Numbered from the stretch's first letter, positions 17,135 through 26,275 are shown. The stretch: 64,000 nucleotides of DNA from RYN-230 sp963814645 (GCA_963814645.1 CAWFDX010000001.1:682001-746000); one strand, 5' to 3'. Notes: generated by a model not told the origin, from the letters alone. Made by a program: numbers and translations.

Positions 17135-17773
17135 GTGAACCACTCCGCCGAGGACTCCGAACTGGTCCAGCTGCTGACCCAGCTGCTGCGGGTGGTGAGC
17201 CCTGAGGGTACCGGCCCGGGCACGCCCGCCGCGGGGAACGGCCATGCGGGCGCGGACCGGCCGGACGCGGGCGCCGCTGCGGAGCCACCCGCACCCGGTG
17301 CGGCCGAGGACGGCGAGCCGGACGGGGCGGCCGAACCGGCGGTGCCGGTGCTGTCCGCCTCGGAGGCGCGCGCCCTCATCGAGCTGGTCGCGGCGCGCGG
17401 CATCTCCCAGGGCCAGCTGGGCACGCTGCTCGGCCTGGAGAAGAGCACGGTGAGCCGGCTGGCGGCCGGGCTGGAGCGCAAGGGCTGGATCAAGCGCGGG
17501 CGGGACGAGGCCAACCAGCGCTACATCCGGCTCTACCTCACCCCGGAGGGCAGCCGGGTGGCGGCCATGGTGTGGGGCACCTGGCAGTCCCGGCAGGCCC
17601 GGATCCTGTCCGGGCTGTCCGGCCGGGAGCGGGCCGGGCTGGCCGCCGGGCTGGGCGGGCTGATCCGCCAGCTCGCGGCCGAAGGGCTGCTCGCCGATGC
17701 CACCCCGGGCCGGGCTCAGCCACCGGCGGCCGACGGCGCCGGTAACGCGGACGGCGCCCCGGACGGCCGGTAG
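17135..17773 (+). CDS. MarR family transcriptional regulator
   Basis: Winged-helix dimeric repressor. The DNA-binding part is at about residues 72-150: ISQGQLGTLLGLEKSTVSRLAAGLERKGWIKR (helix-turn-helix read here in two pieces: ISQGQLGTLLG and EKSTVSRLAAGL), then wing residues RDEANQRYIRLYLT. A 45-residue Gly/Ala/Pro-rich insertion separates it from the N-terminal helix, unusual for the family. The GTG at 17135 is chosen because it lies just after the operator palindromes. It is divergent from the polysaccharide exporter, the most likely target. The 3' end overlaps the convergent membrane-protein gene by 58 bp. Confidence 0.88.
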   Translation: MNHSAEDSELVQLLTQLLRVVSPEGTGPGTPAAGNGHAGADRPDAGAAAEPPAPGAAEDGEPDGAAEPAVPVLSASEARALIELVAARGISQGQLGTLLGLEKSTVSRLAAGLERKGWIKRGRDEANQRYIRLYLTPEGSRVAAMVWGTWQSRQARILSGLSGRERAGLAAGLGGLIRQLAAEGLLADATPGRAQPPAADGAGNADGAPDGR

Positions 17774-19566
17774 ACCAGCACGCCGTCGGCCTGGTAGGCG
17801 AACCGGAAGCCGGTCAGCCGGAGCACCCGGAGCACCGGCCTGGTCTGCTGCCAGACCAGCACCCAGCCGACGTTCATCCGGCGCGCGCTGGCCGCCGCCG
17901 CGGTGAACTCCGCCGTCGTCGTGCGGTGGTGCCCGCCCTGCGCATTGAGCAGCGCCGCGTAGAACGGGTTGTGCTCGATGCCGGCCAGCGTGCTGGCCGG
18001 GATGCGGGAGATGAACGCGTCGGCCAGCGGGTGCTGGTCGGCCGTGGCCAGCACCAGCGACTCGGCCGGGAAGCTGCCGCCGATCACCGGCAGGCCGCCC
18101 CGGATGCCGAACGGCACATCCACCACGATGGACCTGGTGTGCTGCGCCGCGATCGGGCCGTCCAGCCGGGGCAGCGCGATGGGTATGGTGCCGATGCCCG
18201 CGTTCCCCGGCCAGCCGGCCTCCAGCACGGCCAGCGTCAGCACCGGGAACAGGGCCGCCCTGGCGTGCGCCCGCAGCCACTCCACCGCCGCCCCGGCCAG
18301 CAGCGCGGCGGGCACCAGGCCGAGCTCGGTGAACCGGTTCGCCTCGCGGAAATCAGCCAGCCCGGGTATCTGCACGAACCAGGTGAACGGCATGATCATC
18401 GAGACCCGCCCGCCGTGCAGGACGGTGGCGAACGGCAGGTAGCCATGCCGCCCGATCCACAGCTCGGAGCCGAGCGACAGGGCCGCGCAGCCGGCCCACA
18501 GCAGGGCCAGCGCGCGGGCGGTCCGGCGCCGCCGGCAGACGGCCGTGCCGAACAGCGCCAGCGCGGTCAGCACCGCGCCGAACGTCACCACGGCCATGCT
18601 GTACGGGCCCTGGTAGTAAAACCGGCTGACCGCGCTGAGCCCGTACTCGGCCACCCGCGGCGACGGTGCGAACAGCTGCTGCAGGGCCGCGCCCGAGGAC
18701 ACGTAGTTGGTGGCCAGCAGGGTGCCCCGGCTGGCCGGGATCCGGTCCGCGGTGGCCTGCTGGATCATCACCACGATCTGCGGGCTGGCCACGGCCGCCG
18801 CGGTGACCGCGGTCAGCCCCACCCGCCGCAGGCTGGCCCAGTCCTGGCGGTGCGGCAGCAGCACCAGGCCGGCCACGATGACGGCCAGCACGGCCGATTC
18901 CTGATCCGTGAGCAGCGCCGCGCCGAGCACCGCGCCCAGCGCCACGGCCGCGCGGGCCTGGCCGCCGCGGCGCAGCCGGACCGCCGCTTCCAGCGCCAGC
19001 GGCAGGAACAGCGCACCCAGCGCCAGGTTCAGCTCGTACCAGCTGCGCCAGGCCAGCACCGGCGACATTCCGAAGAACGCCCCTGCCGCGATCGCGCCGA
19101 ACTGGGTGCGCAGCCAGAGCCGGGCGGCCCGGTACATCAGGTAGCAGAGCACGCCGGGACACAGGATCGACAGCAGGTTGTAGCTGACACTGGGGCCGAA
19201 CGCCAGGGTCACCGGGGTCATCAGCGCGCCGGGCAGTGGCATCAGGGTGTGGTAGCCGAGACTCGCCCCGACCGGCGCGGCCAGATAACTGGTGACCCAC
19301 GGGCTGGACAGGTGGGTGAGCTGGTGCGCCACCCACCAGAAGTCCCAGACGTAGCCGCCCACGTCCCGGGTGTTCGGCAGCCTGCCCCACAGGTAGCTGG
19401 CCCGGGGCCAGGTGACGGCCAGCCCGGTGACCAGGTAGCCGGCCAGCAGCACCAGATGACGGGTGCGCCGTCCAGGCCGGGCCGGAGCCGGGGCGGTGGG
19501 CTGAGCCGGGGCGGTGGGCCGAACTGGAGCCGCGGGCTGAGCCGGGGCGTCGCCCGCATGAACCAT
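17716..19566 (-). CDS. Polytopic membrane protein, GT-C-like (paralogue 1)
   Basis: 616-residue integral membrane protein with about eleven to twelve hydrophobic segments after a Pro/Ala-rich cytoplasmic tail, and a C-terminal soluble domain. The first loop after helix 1 (RLPNTRDVGGYVWDFWW) carries an acidic residue where GT-C glycosyltransferases place their metal/acceptor Asp, so a lipid-sugar dependent glycosyltransferase role is plausible. No exact family is recognised. It is a tandem paralogue of the next gene upstream (shared motifs WPRA-YL, VGxSLGYH, VVDVPFG-RGG, NxGWVL). The end overlaps marR. Confidence 0.75.
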   Translation of the reverse strand: MVHAGDAPAQPAAPVRPTAPAQPTAPAPARPGRRTRHLVLLAGYLVTGLAVTWPRASYLWGRLPNTRDVGGYVWDFWWVAHQLTHLSSPWVTSYLAAPVGASLGYHTLMPLPGALMTPVTLAFGPSVSYNLLSILCPGVLCYLMYRAARLWLRTQFGAIAAGAFFGMSPVLAWRSWYELNLALGALFLPLALEAAVRLRRGGQARAAVALGAVLGAALLTDQESAVLAVIVAGLVLLPHRQDWASLRRVGLTAVTAAAVASPQIVVMIQQATADRIPASRGTLLATNYVSSGAALQQLFAPSPRVAEYGLSAVSRFYYQGPYSMAVVTFGAVLTALALFGTAVCRRRRTARALALLWAGCAALSLGSELWIGRHGYLPFATVLHGGRVSMIMPFTWFVQIPGLADFREANRFTELGLVPAALLAGAAVEWLRAHARAALFPVLTLAVLEAGWPGNAGIGTIPIALPRLDGPIAAQHTRSIVVDVPFGIRGGLPVIGGSFPAESLVLATADQHPLADAFISRIPASTLAGIEHNPFYAALLNAQGGHHRTTTAEFTAAAASARRMNVGWVLVWQQTRPVLRVLRLTGFRFAYQADGVLVYRPSGAPSALPAPSAAGG

Positions 19567-19687
19567 CGTCGCCCCGTTCCGGGTCCGTCACCAATTACGC
19601 CGTACTGACGCATTGATTATCGAAGCCTGCGGAACATCAGGCGGGCAATTCCACTTACAGATCTAGAATGAAATTCTTACGAATTTA

Positions 19688-21678
19688 TTAGCGGCCGGCC
19701 GGGCGGTACACCGAAACGCCGTCCGCGCGGTAGTCGAACCGGAAACCGGTTTGACTAAGATATTGGACAAGCGCGGGATTCTTGTACCAGAGCAGCACCC
19801 AGCCAATATTCAGCCGCTGCGCGTTACGGCGGCCCGCGGCCACCTGCGCCGCGGTGAGCGGGGTGTACGAGGCCGGTATCCGGTTGAACAGCGGGAGCTT
19901 CGCGCCGGGCGCGAGCGGGGCGCTGCGGGCCGGCGGGGTGTAATGCTGGGCGTGCACGAGGTATCCATAGAATGCCTGCCGGTACATCCCGTTGATGGTG
20001 GGCTGGGGCAGCCGGGAGACATAGGCGATGGCCCGCGGGTGGCCGTCGGCGGTGGCCAGCACCAGCGCCTCGGCAGCGAATCTCCCGCCCGCCTCCGGAA
20101 TGCCGCCGCGCAGCCCGAACGGCACGTCCACCACGATGGAGTGGGAGGGATCGGCGGCGATGGGTGCGTCCAGCCGGGGCAGCGCGGTCGGCATCTGGCC
20201 GACCCGCGGGTTGCCCGAGTATCCCGTCTCCAGCACGCCGAGCGCGACCACCACGGCGATCAGCGGCCGCGCGTGGTAGCGCATCCAGTCCACCGCGGCC
20301 CCGGCCAGCAGGGCCGCGGGCGCCAGGCCGAGGATGGCCAGCCGGTCCGCCTCACGGAAACTGGACAGGCCGGGGATCCGGACGAACCAGGTGTACGGCA
20401 TGACCCGCGACACCGTCACCCCGTTCCAGTCCACCGCCAGCGGGACGTACTGGTGCTTGCCCACCCACAGCGAACCGCCCAGGGCGAGCGCACAGCAGGC
20501 CACCCAGAGCAGCGCGAGCCACTTAGTGTTCCGCCGCCGCCAGGCGACGACCAAGCCGAACAGGGCCAGCGCGGTCACCGTGACGCCGAACATGGGCAGG
20601 TTCTCGTTGTTCCGGCTGTGGATGAACGGCTGGGCCAGCCCGGTCAGCCCGAAGTCGGCCACCCGGGGAGTCGGGGCGAACATCCCGGGCAGCCCGATGC
20701 CGTACAGCTTGTCCGTCACGGCCAGCAGTGCGGGGTTGATGGCCAGCCCGCCGCGGGCCGCCTCCTGCCCCATCGAGATGAGCTGCGGGATGGAGACCAC
20801 GGCGGTGACCCCGGCGGCAAGCGCGGCCGGCCACAGCCGCCTCCATACCGGAGCGGCGCGCCGGCCGGGGGTTCCGGGGGGTCGCCCTCCCGGGTCAGCA
20901 CTGGGCGCAACACCCAGGGCAGCAGCACGCACAGGGTGAGGATGGCGCATAGCACCGCGGACTCGGAGTCGGTCAGCACCGCCGCGCCCAGCCCCACGCC
21001 GAGCAGCACCGCCTGGCGCACCCCGGGCGAGCGGCGCAGCCGCACCGCCAGTTCCAGCGTGATCGGCAGGAACAGCGCGCCGGCCGCGATGTTGATGTGG
21101 TACCAGTCCTCCTGGCTCAGCATGGCCGACAGGCCGAAGGCGGCGCCCGCCGCGATCGCCCCGGTCTGCGACCGGAGCCAGAGCCGGGCCGCCCGGTACA
21201 TGGCGTAGCTGGACAGCCCGGGCACCAGGATGACCAGCAGGTTGTATGACGCGCTCGGCCCGAACAGCAGGGTGACCGGAGTGAAGATCAGCCCGGGCAG
21301 CACCATCAGCGAGTGATAGCCGAGCGACACTCCGACCGGCGCCGCCATGTAGTGCGTGAACCATGGGTTGCCGAGGTGGCTGACCTGCCGGGCGACCCAC
21401 CAGAAGCCCCAGACGTAGGAAGCCGAGTCCCGCGACGAGGGCAGCTGGCCGGCTAGGTAGGTGGCCCGTGGCCAGGTCACGGCCACGCCCGCGGCCAGGT
21501 AGCAGAGCAGCAGGATGATGTGGCCGACGGCTGGGTGCAGGCTGCGCAGCCGCCGCCACGCGGTACCCGACATATGTCGGGTACCGGCGGCCGGGGTGCC
21601 GCCTGGCTGCGTCCCCTCCCCGGCTGGCTGCGCTGGGGCCCGGTCGGCAGTCAGCGGGTCATGACCCGCTCGCTCCAT
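19688..21678 (-). CDS. Polytopic membrane protein, GT-C-like (paralogue 2, frameshifted)
   Basis: Paralogue of the downstream gene, but its homologous halves lie in two frames. The N-terminal half (from ATG 21678, with GGGGTGAAC upstream) is open to about 20850, and the C-terminal half continues in another frame from about there to the stop at 19688. The break falls in a G-rich stretch (20864-20881) with runs of five and six G. Joined, the protein would be about 660 residues and align end to end with paralogue 1. Either a sequencing indel or a recent inactivation. An alternative start is ATG 21573. Confidence 0.7.
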
Positions 21679-21925
21679 CGGTTCACCCCGTCCAGTGTTC
21701 TCGGCCTGGGCCTGGCCATGCAGGCCCGCGCCGCCGCGGAACGCAGGGAACCGGGCCGCCCCCCGCGACCACTTTGTGCTTACGGCGACATCAGTGCCAC
21801 TCATGTTAAACGGGATTGCATCCGGACTGCGCCCGAATGGTGCTCGGCCACTGGCCAGCGCGCCCGCCCGGGGCCAGTTCCGCGCCGAGCTGCGCAGCGG
21901 GGGGTCGTCCCCCCGGCCAGCACCG

Positions 21926-22477
21926 TTAGGTTGTGGGCGGCTGGCCGACTACCTCGGCCAGGATGCTGAACGTCGGGCATGGCCAGCGCCACATGCAGCT
22001 CCGGCAGCGCCGGACCGGGCTGGCCGGGTCGGTGCTGATGCCGCCGGCATCCAGCGGCTGGTGCAGGTCGATCAGCCGCACGGTCAGCTCGCTGAACCGG
22101 AGCATCTGCTCCCGCGCCTCGGCCAGGAAGGTCAGGTCGCTCGCGCTCATCCGGGCCGTTACCGGCACCACGCCGTCCCGGTTCACCAGCTGGCCGTAGT
22201 GCCTGCTGCTCTGCAGCCAGGACGAGGCAGCCAGCGCCCGGTCGCTCAGCCCGCCCATCTCCTCCCGGATCTGGTCGCGCTGCCGGTCCTGATCCGGCGC
22301 CCAGGCCGGCGACGGGGCCCGGGGCGGCTCGGGTTCGGTGGCCTCGGGCCGGGGCCGCGGCTGGAACAGGTCCCCAGCCAGCGGTGCAGACAGCGGCGCC
22401 GGCGCCGCCGACGGCACGTCGGGCAGCGGCCGCAGTCGGGCCGGCTGTGGTTCTGACTGCTCGGGCAACGGATACAT
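21926..22477 (-). CDS. Hypothetical protein with C-terminal Cys cluster
   Basis: I do not recognise the family. The 183-residue product begins MYPLPEQSEP, has a Pro/Ala-rich disordered N-terminal 70 residues, a helical middle, and ends with a C-x2-C-x5-C motif in CRSCMWRWPC that could bind a metal. No membrane segment or signal. Start ATG 22477; the frame is open 17 codons further. It is divergent from the STAS-domain gene. Confidence 0.55.
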   Translation of the reverse strand: MYPLPEQSEPQPARLRPLPDVPSAAPAPLSAPLAGDLFQPRPRPEATEPEPPRAPSPAWAPDQDRQRDQIREEMGGLSDRALAASSWLQSSRHYGQLVNRDGVVPVTARMSASDLTFLAEAREQMLRFSELTVRLIDLHQPLDAGGISTDPASPVRRCRSCMWRWPCPTFSILAEVVGQPPTT

Positions 22478-22603
22478 CCGGGGACCCACCTCGCAGGTGC
22501 TGGGTACGTCCCCTCCAGCTTGACGCACAATTGCCCGGTCCGCCTGTGGTTTCGCTGTGTGCTCTGAGTAAGGATCTGGTCCTGGCGCGCGCAGGGCGGT
22601 AGG

Positions 22604-22951
22604 GTGCGGCTCGTGGAGCTAAAGGTCTCGAGCCGTACTGAAGGTGATCGCGTCATCGTCGCCCTGTCTGGCGAAATCGACCTGTACACAGCTCCCCGGC
22701 TGCAGAGTCAGCTGGCCCAGGCGCTGAATACCGAGCATGCGGTGCGCCTCGTGGTGGACATGTCCGGGGTCGACTTCTGCGACTCCACCGGCATGAACGT
22801 GCTGCTCGCCGCGCAGCGGCTGGCCCGTGAGCACGGTGGCAACGTCGAGCTGAGCGGGCCCCGGCCGGCGGTGAAAAAAATCCTCCAGGTGACCGGGCTT
22901 GAGTCGGTGTTCACCGTGGTGGAGGACGGCGCAGCCGTTTCCGGCCAGTAA
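22604..22951 (+). CDS. Anti-sigma factor antagonist (STAS domain)
   Basis: Single STAS domain of SpoIIAA/RsbV type (115 aa). The phospho-acceptor serine is in the conserved CDSTGMNVL, and the strand GEIDLYTAP is typical. Such proteins release a sigma factor by binding its anti-sigma kinase when unphosphorylated. No anti-sigma or sigma gene is adjacent. Start GTG 22604; GTG 22613 is the better spaced from the AGGG upstream. Confidence 0.92.
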   Translation: MRLVELKVSSRTEGDRVIVALSGEIDLYTAPRLQSQLAQALNTEHAVRLVVDMSGVDFCDSTGMNVLLAAQRLAREHGGNVELSGPRPAVKKILQVTGLESVFTVVEDGAAVSGQ

Positions 22952-22974
22952 TCCCGCCGTCCGGGGATCGCCGC

Positions 22975-23736
22975 ATGCCGCCGCGCGGTGACGTCGCCAT
23001 CGTCATTCCGGCCAAGAACGAAGCCGTCCGGATCCAGGCCACGGTGACGGCCGCTGCCGGGGTACCCGGTGCGGACCTGGTCGTGGTGGTGGACGACGGG
23101 TCACGGGACGGCACCGCGGCGGTGGCGGAGAGCGCGGGCGCGATCGTGCTGCGCCATTCCCGGAGCCGCGGCAAGGGCGCCGCACTGGAGACCGGCGCCG
23201 AGGCGGTCCGGCTGCTCGAGCGTAACGACCATTCGCAGGCCCGCTACCTGCTCTTTCTCGATGGCGATCTGGGTGAGTCGGCCGGCTGCGCGGGCGCCCT
23301 GGTGCAGCCGGTCCGGGACGGCCAGGCGGACATGACGATCGCGGTGTTCAGCGACCGGGTGCGGGCCGGCGGGCACGGCTTCGTGATCGGCCTGTCCGGG
23401 GCGGGCATCAGGCGGGCCACCGGGTGGGCGCCGGCCCAGCCGCTGAACGGCCAGCGCTGCCTGACCCGGGCCGCGTTCGAAGCGGCCCGGCCGCTGGCCG
23501 CGGGCTGGGGCGTGGAGACCGGGCTCACCATCGACCTGCTCCGGCAGGGCTTCCGGGTCACCGAGGTCGAGGTGCCGATGGCGCACCGGGCCACCGGCAC
23601 GGACTGGCAGGCTCAGTTGCACCGGGCCCGCCAGTTGGCCGGAGTGGCCCGCGCGCTGGCCGCCCGCGACCCGCGGGCGCAGGCCGCGCGCCACGCGCTG
23701 CACCGCCCGCGCCAAAGGGGGCGCGCCGCCGACTGA
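22975..23736 (+). CDS. Family 2 glycosyltransferase
   Basis: GT-A fold glycosyltransferase with nucleotide-binding VIPAKNEAVRI, VDDGSRDGT and metal-binding FLDGDLGES (a D-x-D variant). It has 253 residues and no membrane helices. Similar in layout to actinobacterial glucosyl-3-phosphoglycerate or polyprenol-phosphate sugar transferases; the donor and acceptor cannot be fixed by eye. It starts 23 bp after the STAS gene and may be co-transcribed with it. Confidence 0.85.
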   Translation: MPPRGDVAIVIPAKNEAVRIQATVTAAAGVPGADLVVVVDDGSRDGTAAVAESAGAIVLRHSRSRGKGAALETGAEAVRLLERNDHSQARYLLFLDGDLGESAGCAGALVQPVRDGQADMTIAVFSDRVRAGGHGFVIGLSGAGIRRATGWAPAQPLNGQRCLTRAAFEAARPLAAGWGVETGLTIDLLRQGFRVTEVEVPMAHRATGTDWQAQLHRARQLAGVARALAARDPRAQAARHALHRPRQRGRAAD

Positions 23737-23796
23737 TGAGGAGCGAGGAAGCGAGGCACGAGCGACCGAGCGACGAGGGAAGGAGGCGGCTCTAAA

Positions 23797-23812
23797 GCGC
23801 CCCCGGAGGCGC
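23797..23812. terminator. Short GC hairpin between convergent genes
   Basis: GCGCC and GGCGC flank a 6-nt loop between the GT2 gene and the convergent Clp-N gene, with A-rich flanks on both sides (CTAAA, AAAGAAA). Plausible bidirectional terminator. Confidence 0.45.
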
Positions 23813-23827
23813 AAAGAAACACCTCGT

Positions 23828-24619
23828 TCAGGCGGATCGTTCGGTGTTTTCTTCCGGGCCGATGCCGTGCCGGAGCAGCAGATCTTGCAGACGGCGCACC
23901 TCGTCGCGGAGCCGGTCGATCTCCCGGCCGAGCGCGGCCACATCGGTGCCGGCCGACCAGTCCGCGATCAGCCGCTCGCGCTCGGCGATGAGCTGCTTCT
24001 CGGCGCCGCGCGCGGTGGCCGCCTGCGCGGCGTCGCCCGCGTCCAGCGCGGCGTCCTTGTCCAGCCGGGCCTGGGCGATCCGCAGGTCGTAGTCCCGGAT
24101 CCCAGGCGGCACGACCGGCTCACCGGGCGCCTCCGGCTGGCCGGACAGCTCGGCCAGGTGCTCGCGGATGGTGTCCGCGTCCGCGCCGAGCCGGGACAGC
24201 ACCTGGCCGGCCACACCTTGGCCCTCGCGGAGCAGGCCGAGTAGCAGGTGCTCGGTGCCGATGTACATGTGATCGAGCTGGCGGGCCTCGCGCAGCGAGA
24301 GCTGAAGTACTTTCTTGGCCCGCGGGGTGAACGGGATGCGCCCATGGGGCACCTGCTGGCCGCGGCCAATGATGTCGAGTACTTCCTGCCGGGCCGCTTC
24401 CGTGCTGACCCCAGCGGCCCGCAGCGCCCGGGCCGCTTCCCCGTCGCCCTGCCGGAGCAGGCCGAGCAGCAGGTGCTCGGTTCCGACATAGCCGTGGTGC
24501 AGTGACCGGGCTTCCTCCTGGCTGCCCACCACCACTGCGCGCGCGCCGGGACTGAACCGCTGGAACGGTGATCCCTTGCGGCGGCCGGACTTGCTCCGGC
24601 CGGGCAGCCATCCGGACAT
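23828..24619 (-). CDS. ClpC-like N-domain protein lacking AAA+ modules
   Basis: Two consecutive Clp_N repeats (first from FSPGARAVVV, second from FTPRAKKVLQ), each with the EHLLLGLLR hallmark, then a helical region with UVR/ClpC-middle-domain-like sequence (KDAALDAGDAAQAATARG) and a C-terminal coiled coil. There is no ATPase, so it may act as an adaptor or decoy for Clp. The ATG at 24619 has an ideal ribosome site (AAGGAGG, five bases away), so this 263-residue form is very likely made. The same frame is also open upstream through the Doc-like gene, see the overlapping entry. Confidence 0.85.
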   Translation of the reverse strand: MSGWLPGRSKSGRRKGSPFQRFSPGARAVVVGSQEEARSLHHGYVGTEHLLLGLLRQGDGEAARALRAAGVSTEAARQEVLDIIGRGQQVPHGRIPFTPRAKKVLQLSLREARQLDHMYIGTEHLLLGLLREGQGVAGQVLSRLGADADTIREHLAELSGQPEAPGEPVVPPGIRDYDLRIAQARLDKDAALDAGDAAQAATARGAEKQLIAERERLIADWSAGTDVAALGREIDRLRDEVRRLQDLLLRHGIGPEENTERSA

Positions 24620-25012
24620 CGGTGCCTCCTTGATTGATGATTGGGAGAGCCGGGGCCCCAGCCAGGCGGCCAGGCCGGCCACATCCAGGCGGCCGCTGCC
24701 GAGCGCGGCGACCACCTCGCGCACCGCCTCCGGCGGGTCGAGATCGGCCTGCCAGCCGTTGATGGCCAGGAAGGTGGTGGCCGCGGCCACCGCGACCGGG
24801 CCGGTATCCCGGTCCCAGGGGCGGTGCCGGATCAGCGCGGCCAGCAGCGCGGCCGCCGCGAGTGCCGGGTCGCCGCTGTCCGCGGCCTGGGCCGCTTCGG
24901 ACACCGCGGTCTGCGCCGCGCTCAGGTCGAGCCGGTCCAGCGCGGCCTGGCTGTCCAGGCCCAGCGTCTTCCCGGCGATGACGACCAGGTCGGCCACGTC
25001 GAGCGGGTTCAC
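23828..25012 (-). CDS. Doc-like toxin-type domain, read in frame into the Clp-N protein
   Basis: From the GTG at 25012, which overlaps the antitoxin stop in a GTGA arrangement, about 120 residues resemble the Doc/Fido fold: helix LAAALLAALIRHRPWDRDTG, then AVAAATTFLAINGW and a final VAGLAAWL helix. The catalytic loop, normally H-x-F-x-D/N-x-N-K-R, is changed to HRPWDRDTGPVA, losing the Asn-Lys-Arg, so kinase or AMP-transferase activity is doubtful. No stop separates it from the Clp-N gene: the internal Shine-Dalgarno is translated as SIKEAP. A 394-residue fusion and the shorter Clp-N form could both be produced. Confidence 0.65.
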   Translation of the reverse strand: MNPLDVADLVVIAGKTLGLDSQAALDRLDLSAAQTAVSEAAQAADSGDPALAAAALLAALIRHRPWDRDTGPVAVAAATTFLAINGWQADLDPPEAVREVVAALGSGRLDVAGLAAWLGPRLSQSSIKEAPMSGWLPGRSKSGRRKGSPFQRFSPGARAVVVGSQEEARSLHHGYVGTEHLLLGLLRQGDGEAARALRAAGVSTEAARQEVLDIIGRGQQVPHGRIPFTPRAKKVLQLSLREARQLDHMYIGTEHLLLGLLREGQGVAGQVLSRLGADADTIREHLAELSGQPEAPGEPVVPPGIRDYDLRIAQARLDKDAALDAGDAAQAATARGAEKQLIAERERLIADWSAGTDVAALGREIDRLRDEVRRLQDLLLRHGIGPEENTERSA

Positions 25013-25227
25013 CGGTCGTCCCGGAGCATCTGCAGGATGCGCTGGTGCCGGGCCAGGTTGTCCTCCAGCAACTGGATGAACTTCTTGTCCCGCTGCCGCG
25101 CCGTGACCAGCGTGGTGATCGCCTCGCGCACCACGTCGGACACCGAGCGTCCCTCGACCTCGGCTACCGCTTCCAGCCGCTCGGCCAGCTCCGGGTCGAG
25201 CCGGAGCACCATGTTCTTCGTCCGCAC
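25009..25227 (-). CDS. Ribbon-helix-helix (CopG-like) antitoxin
   Basis: 72-residue RHH DNA-binding protein: short beta strand NMVLRLDPEL, then helix-turn-helix region VEGRSVSDVVREAITTLV. The C-terminal charged helix would bind the partner encoded next (4-bp overlap). RHH antitoxins repress their own operon with the toxin, and a palindromic operator is present just upstream. The start is ATG at 25227. Confidence 0.85.
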   Translation of the reverse strand: MRTKNMVLRLDPELAERLEAVAEVEGRSVSDVVREAITTLVTARQRDKKFIQLLEDNLARHQRILQMLRDDR

Positions 25228-25243
25228 CAGCCCTCCCAGTAGC

Positions 25244-25264
25244 TATCATGATATCACGGTATCA
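25244..25264. promoter_or_regulatory. Operator of the RHH/Doc-like module
   Basis: TATCATGATA (25244-25253) is a perfect palindrome; TGATA-TCACGG-TATCA (25249-25264) makes a second overlapping inverted repeat. So TATCA/TGATA half-sites occur three times within 21 bp, as expected for cooperative RHH dimers, 17 bp upstream of the antitoxin start and 56 bp before pheA on the other strand. Confidence 0.65.
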
Positions 25265-25319
25265 CAAGTGGCCGGTGCGGACCAGCCCGGGTAGCTGGGG
25301 CGCTGGTAACCTACGCCAG

Positions 25320-26237
25320 GTGCGGTACGCATACCTGGGGCCTGAGGGCACCTTCACCGAGGCGGCGCTGCTCGCCTTCGACGCCGCCGCGGCGGAGCAG
25401 GCCGTGCCGTGCGTGAGCATCCAGGCCACCCTGGAGGCGGTGCGCAGCGGCGCGGCGGAGCGCGGCATCGTGCCCATCGAGAACTCGGTCGAGGGCGCGG
25501 TCACCGCCACCCTGGACGAGCTGGCCACCGGGCCCGACCTGGTCATCTGCGCCGAGCAGCCGCTGCCGATCGCGTTTGCGCTGCTGACCCGGCCAGGCAC
25601 CGAACTGGCTGATATCAAGACCGTGGGCGGCCACCCGCAGGCCCAGGCGCAGTGCCGGCGCTGGCTGGCCGGCCACCTGCCGGACGCGGCGTGGCGGCCG
25701 GCCGCGTCCAACGCCGAGGCGGCCCGCCAGGTGGCCGACGGGGAACTCGACGCCGCGCTGGCCGGCCCGTTCGCGGCCAGCAAGTACGGCCTGGCCGTGC
25801 TGGTGCCCGACGCACACGACCGGCCGGACGCGGTGACCAGGTTCGTCGTGGTCAGCCAGCCCGGCCCGCTGCCCCCGGCGACCGGGTCCGACCGGACCTC
25901 GCTGGTCGCGTTCCTCCGCGAGGACCATCCCGGGGCGCTAATGGAGATCTTGACCGAGTTCGCGGTGCGCGGGGTCAACCTGAGCCGCATCGAGTCCCGG
26001 CCGACCGGGGACGGGCTTGGCCGGTACTGCTTCTCCATCGACTGCGAGGGGCACATCGACGACGCCCGGGTCGGCGAGGCGCTGATGGGCCTGCGCCGGG
26101 TCTGCGCCGACGTCCGGTTCCTGGGCAGCTACCCGCGGCACGACGGCGGGCCGACCCAGGTCCGGGCGGGCACGTCGGACGCCGAGTTCGCGCAGGCGGC
26201 CGCGTGGCTGTCCCGGCTGCGCTACGGCCGCGTCTAG
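25320..26237 (+). CDS. pheA: Prephenate dehydratase
   Basis: Converts prephenate to phenylpyruvate in phenylalanine synthesis. The N-terminal PDT domain has YLGPEGTFTE, PIENSVEG, and the catalytic TRF motif (AVTRFVVV). The C-terminal ACT domain carries GALMEIL and the ESRP motif that binds Phe for feedback inhibition. 305 residues, normal for the monofunctional enzyme. Start GTG 25320; extra codons upstream would run through the antitoxin operator. Confidence 0.95.
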   Translation: MRYAYLGPEGTFTEAALLAFDAAAAEQAVPCVSIQATLEAVRSGAAERGIVPIENSVEGAVTATLDELATGPDLVICAEQPLPIAFALLTRPGTELADIKTVGGHPQAQAQCRRWLAGHLPDAAWRPAASNAEAARQVADGELDAALAGPFAASKYGLAVLVPDAHDRPDAVTRFVVVSQPGPLPPATGSDRTSLVAFLREDHPGALMEILTEFAVRGVNLSRIESRPTGDGLGRYCFSIDCEGHIDDARVGEALMGLRRVCADVRFLGSYPRHDGGPTQVRAGTSDAEFAQAAAWLSRLRYGRV

Positions 26238-26258
26238 TGGTCGGCGTCTAGTGGTCGG
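26231..26258 (+). repeat. 14-bp tandem duplication across the pheA stop codon
   Basis: CGTCTAGTGGTCGG occurs twice in a row; the first copy contains the TAG of pheA. A simple slippage or duplication scar. Confidence 0.9.
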
Positions 26259-26275
26259 CGGTCAGCCGGCCGGGC

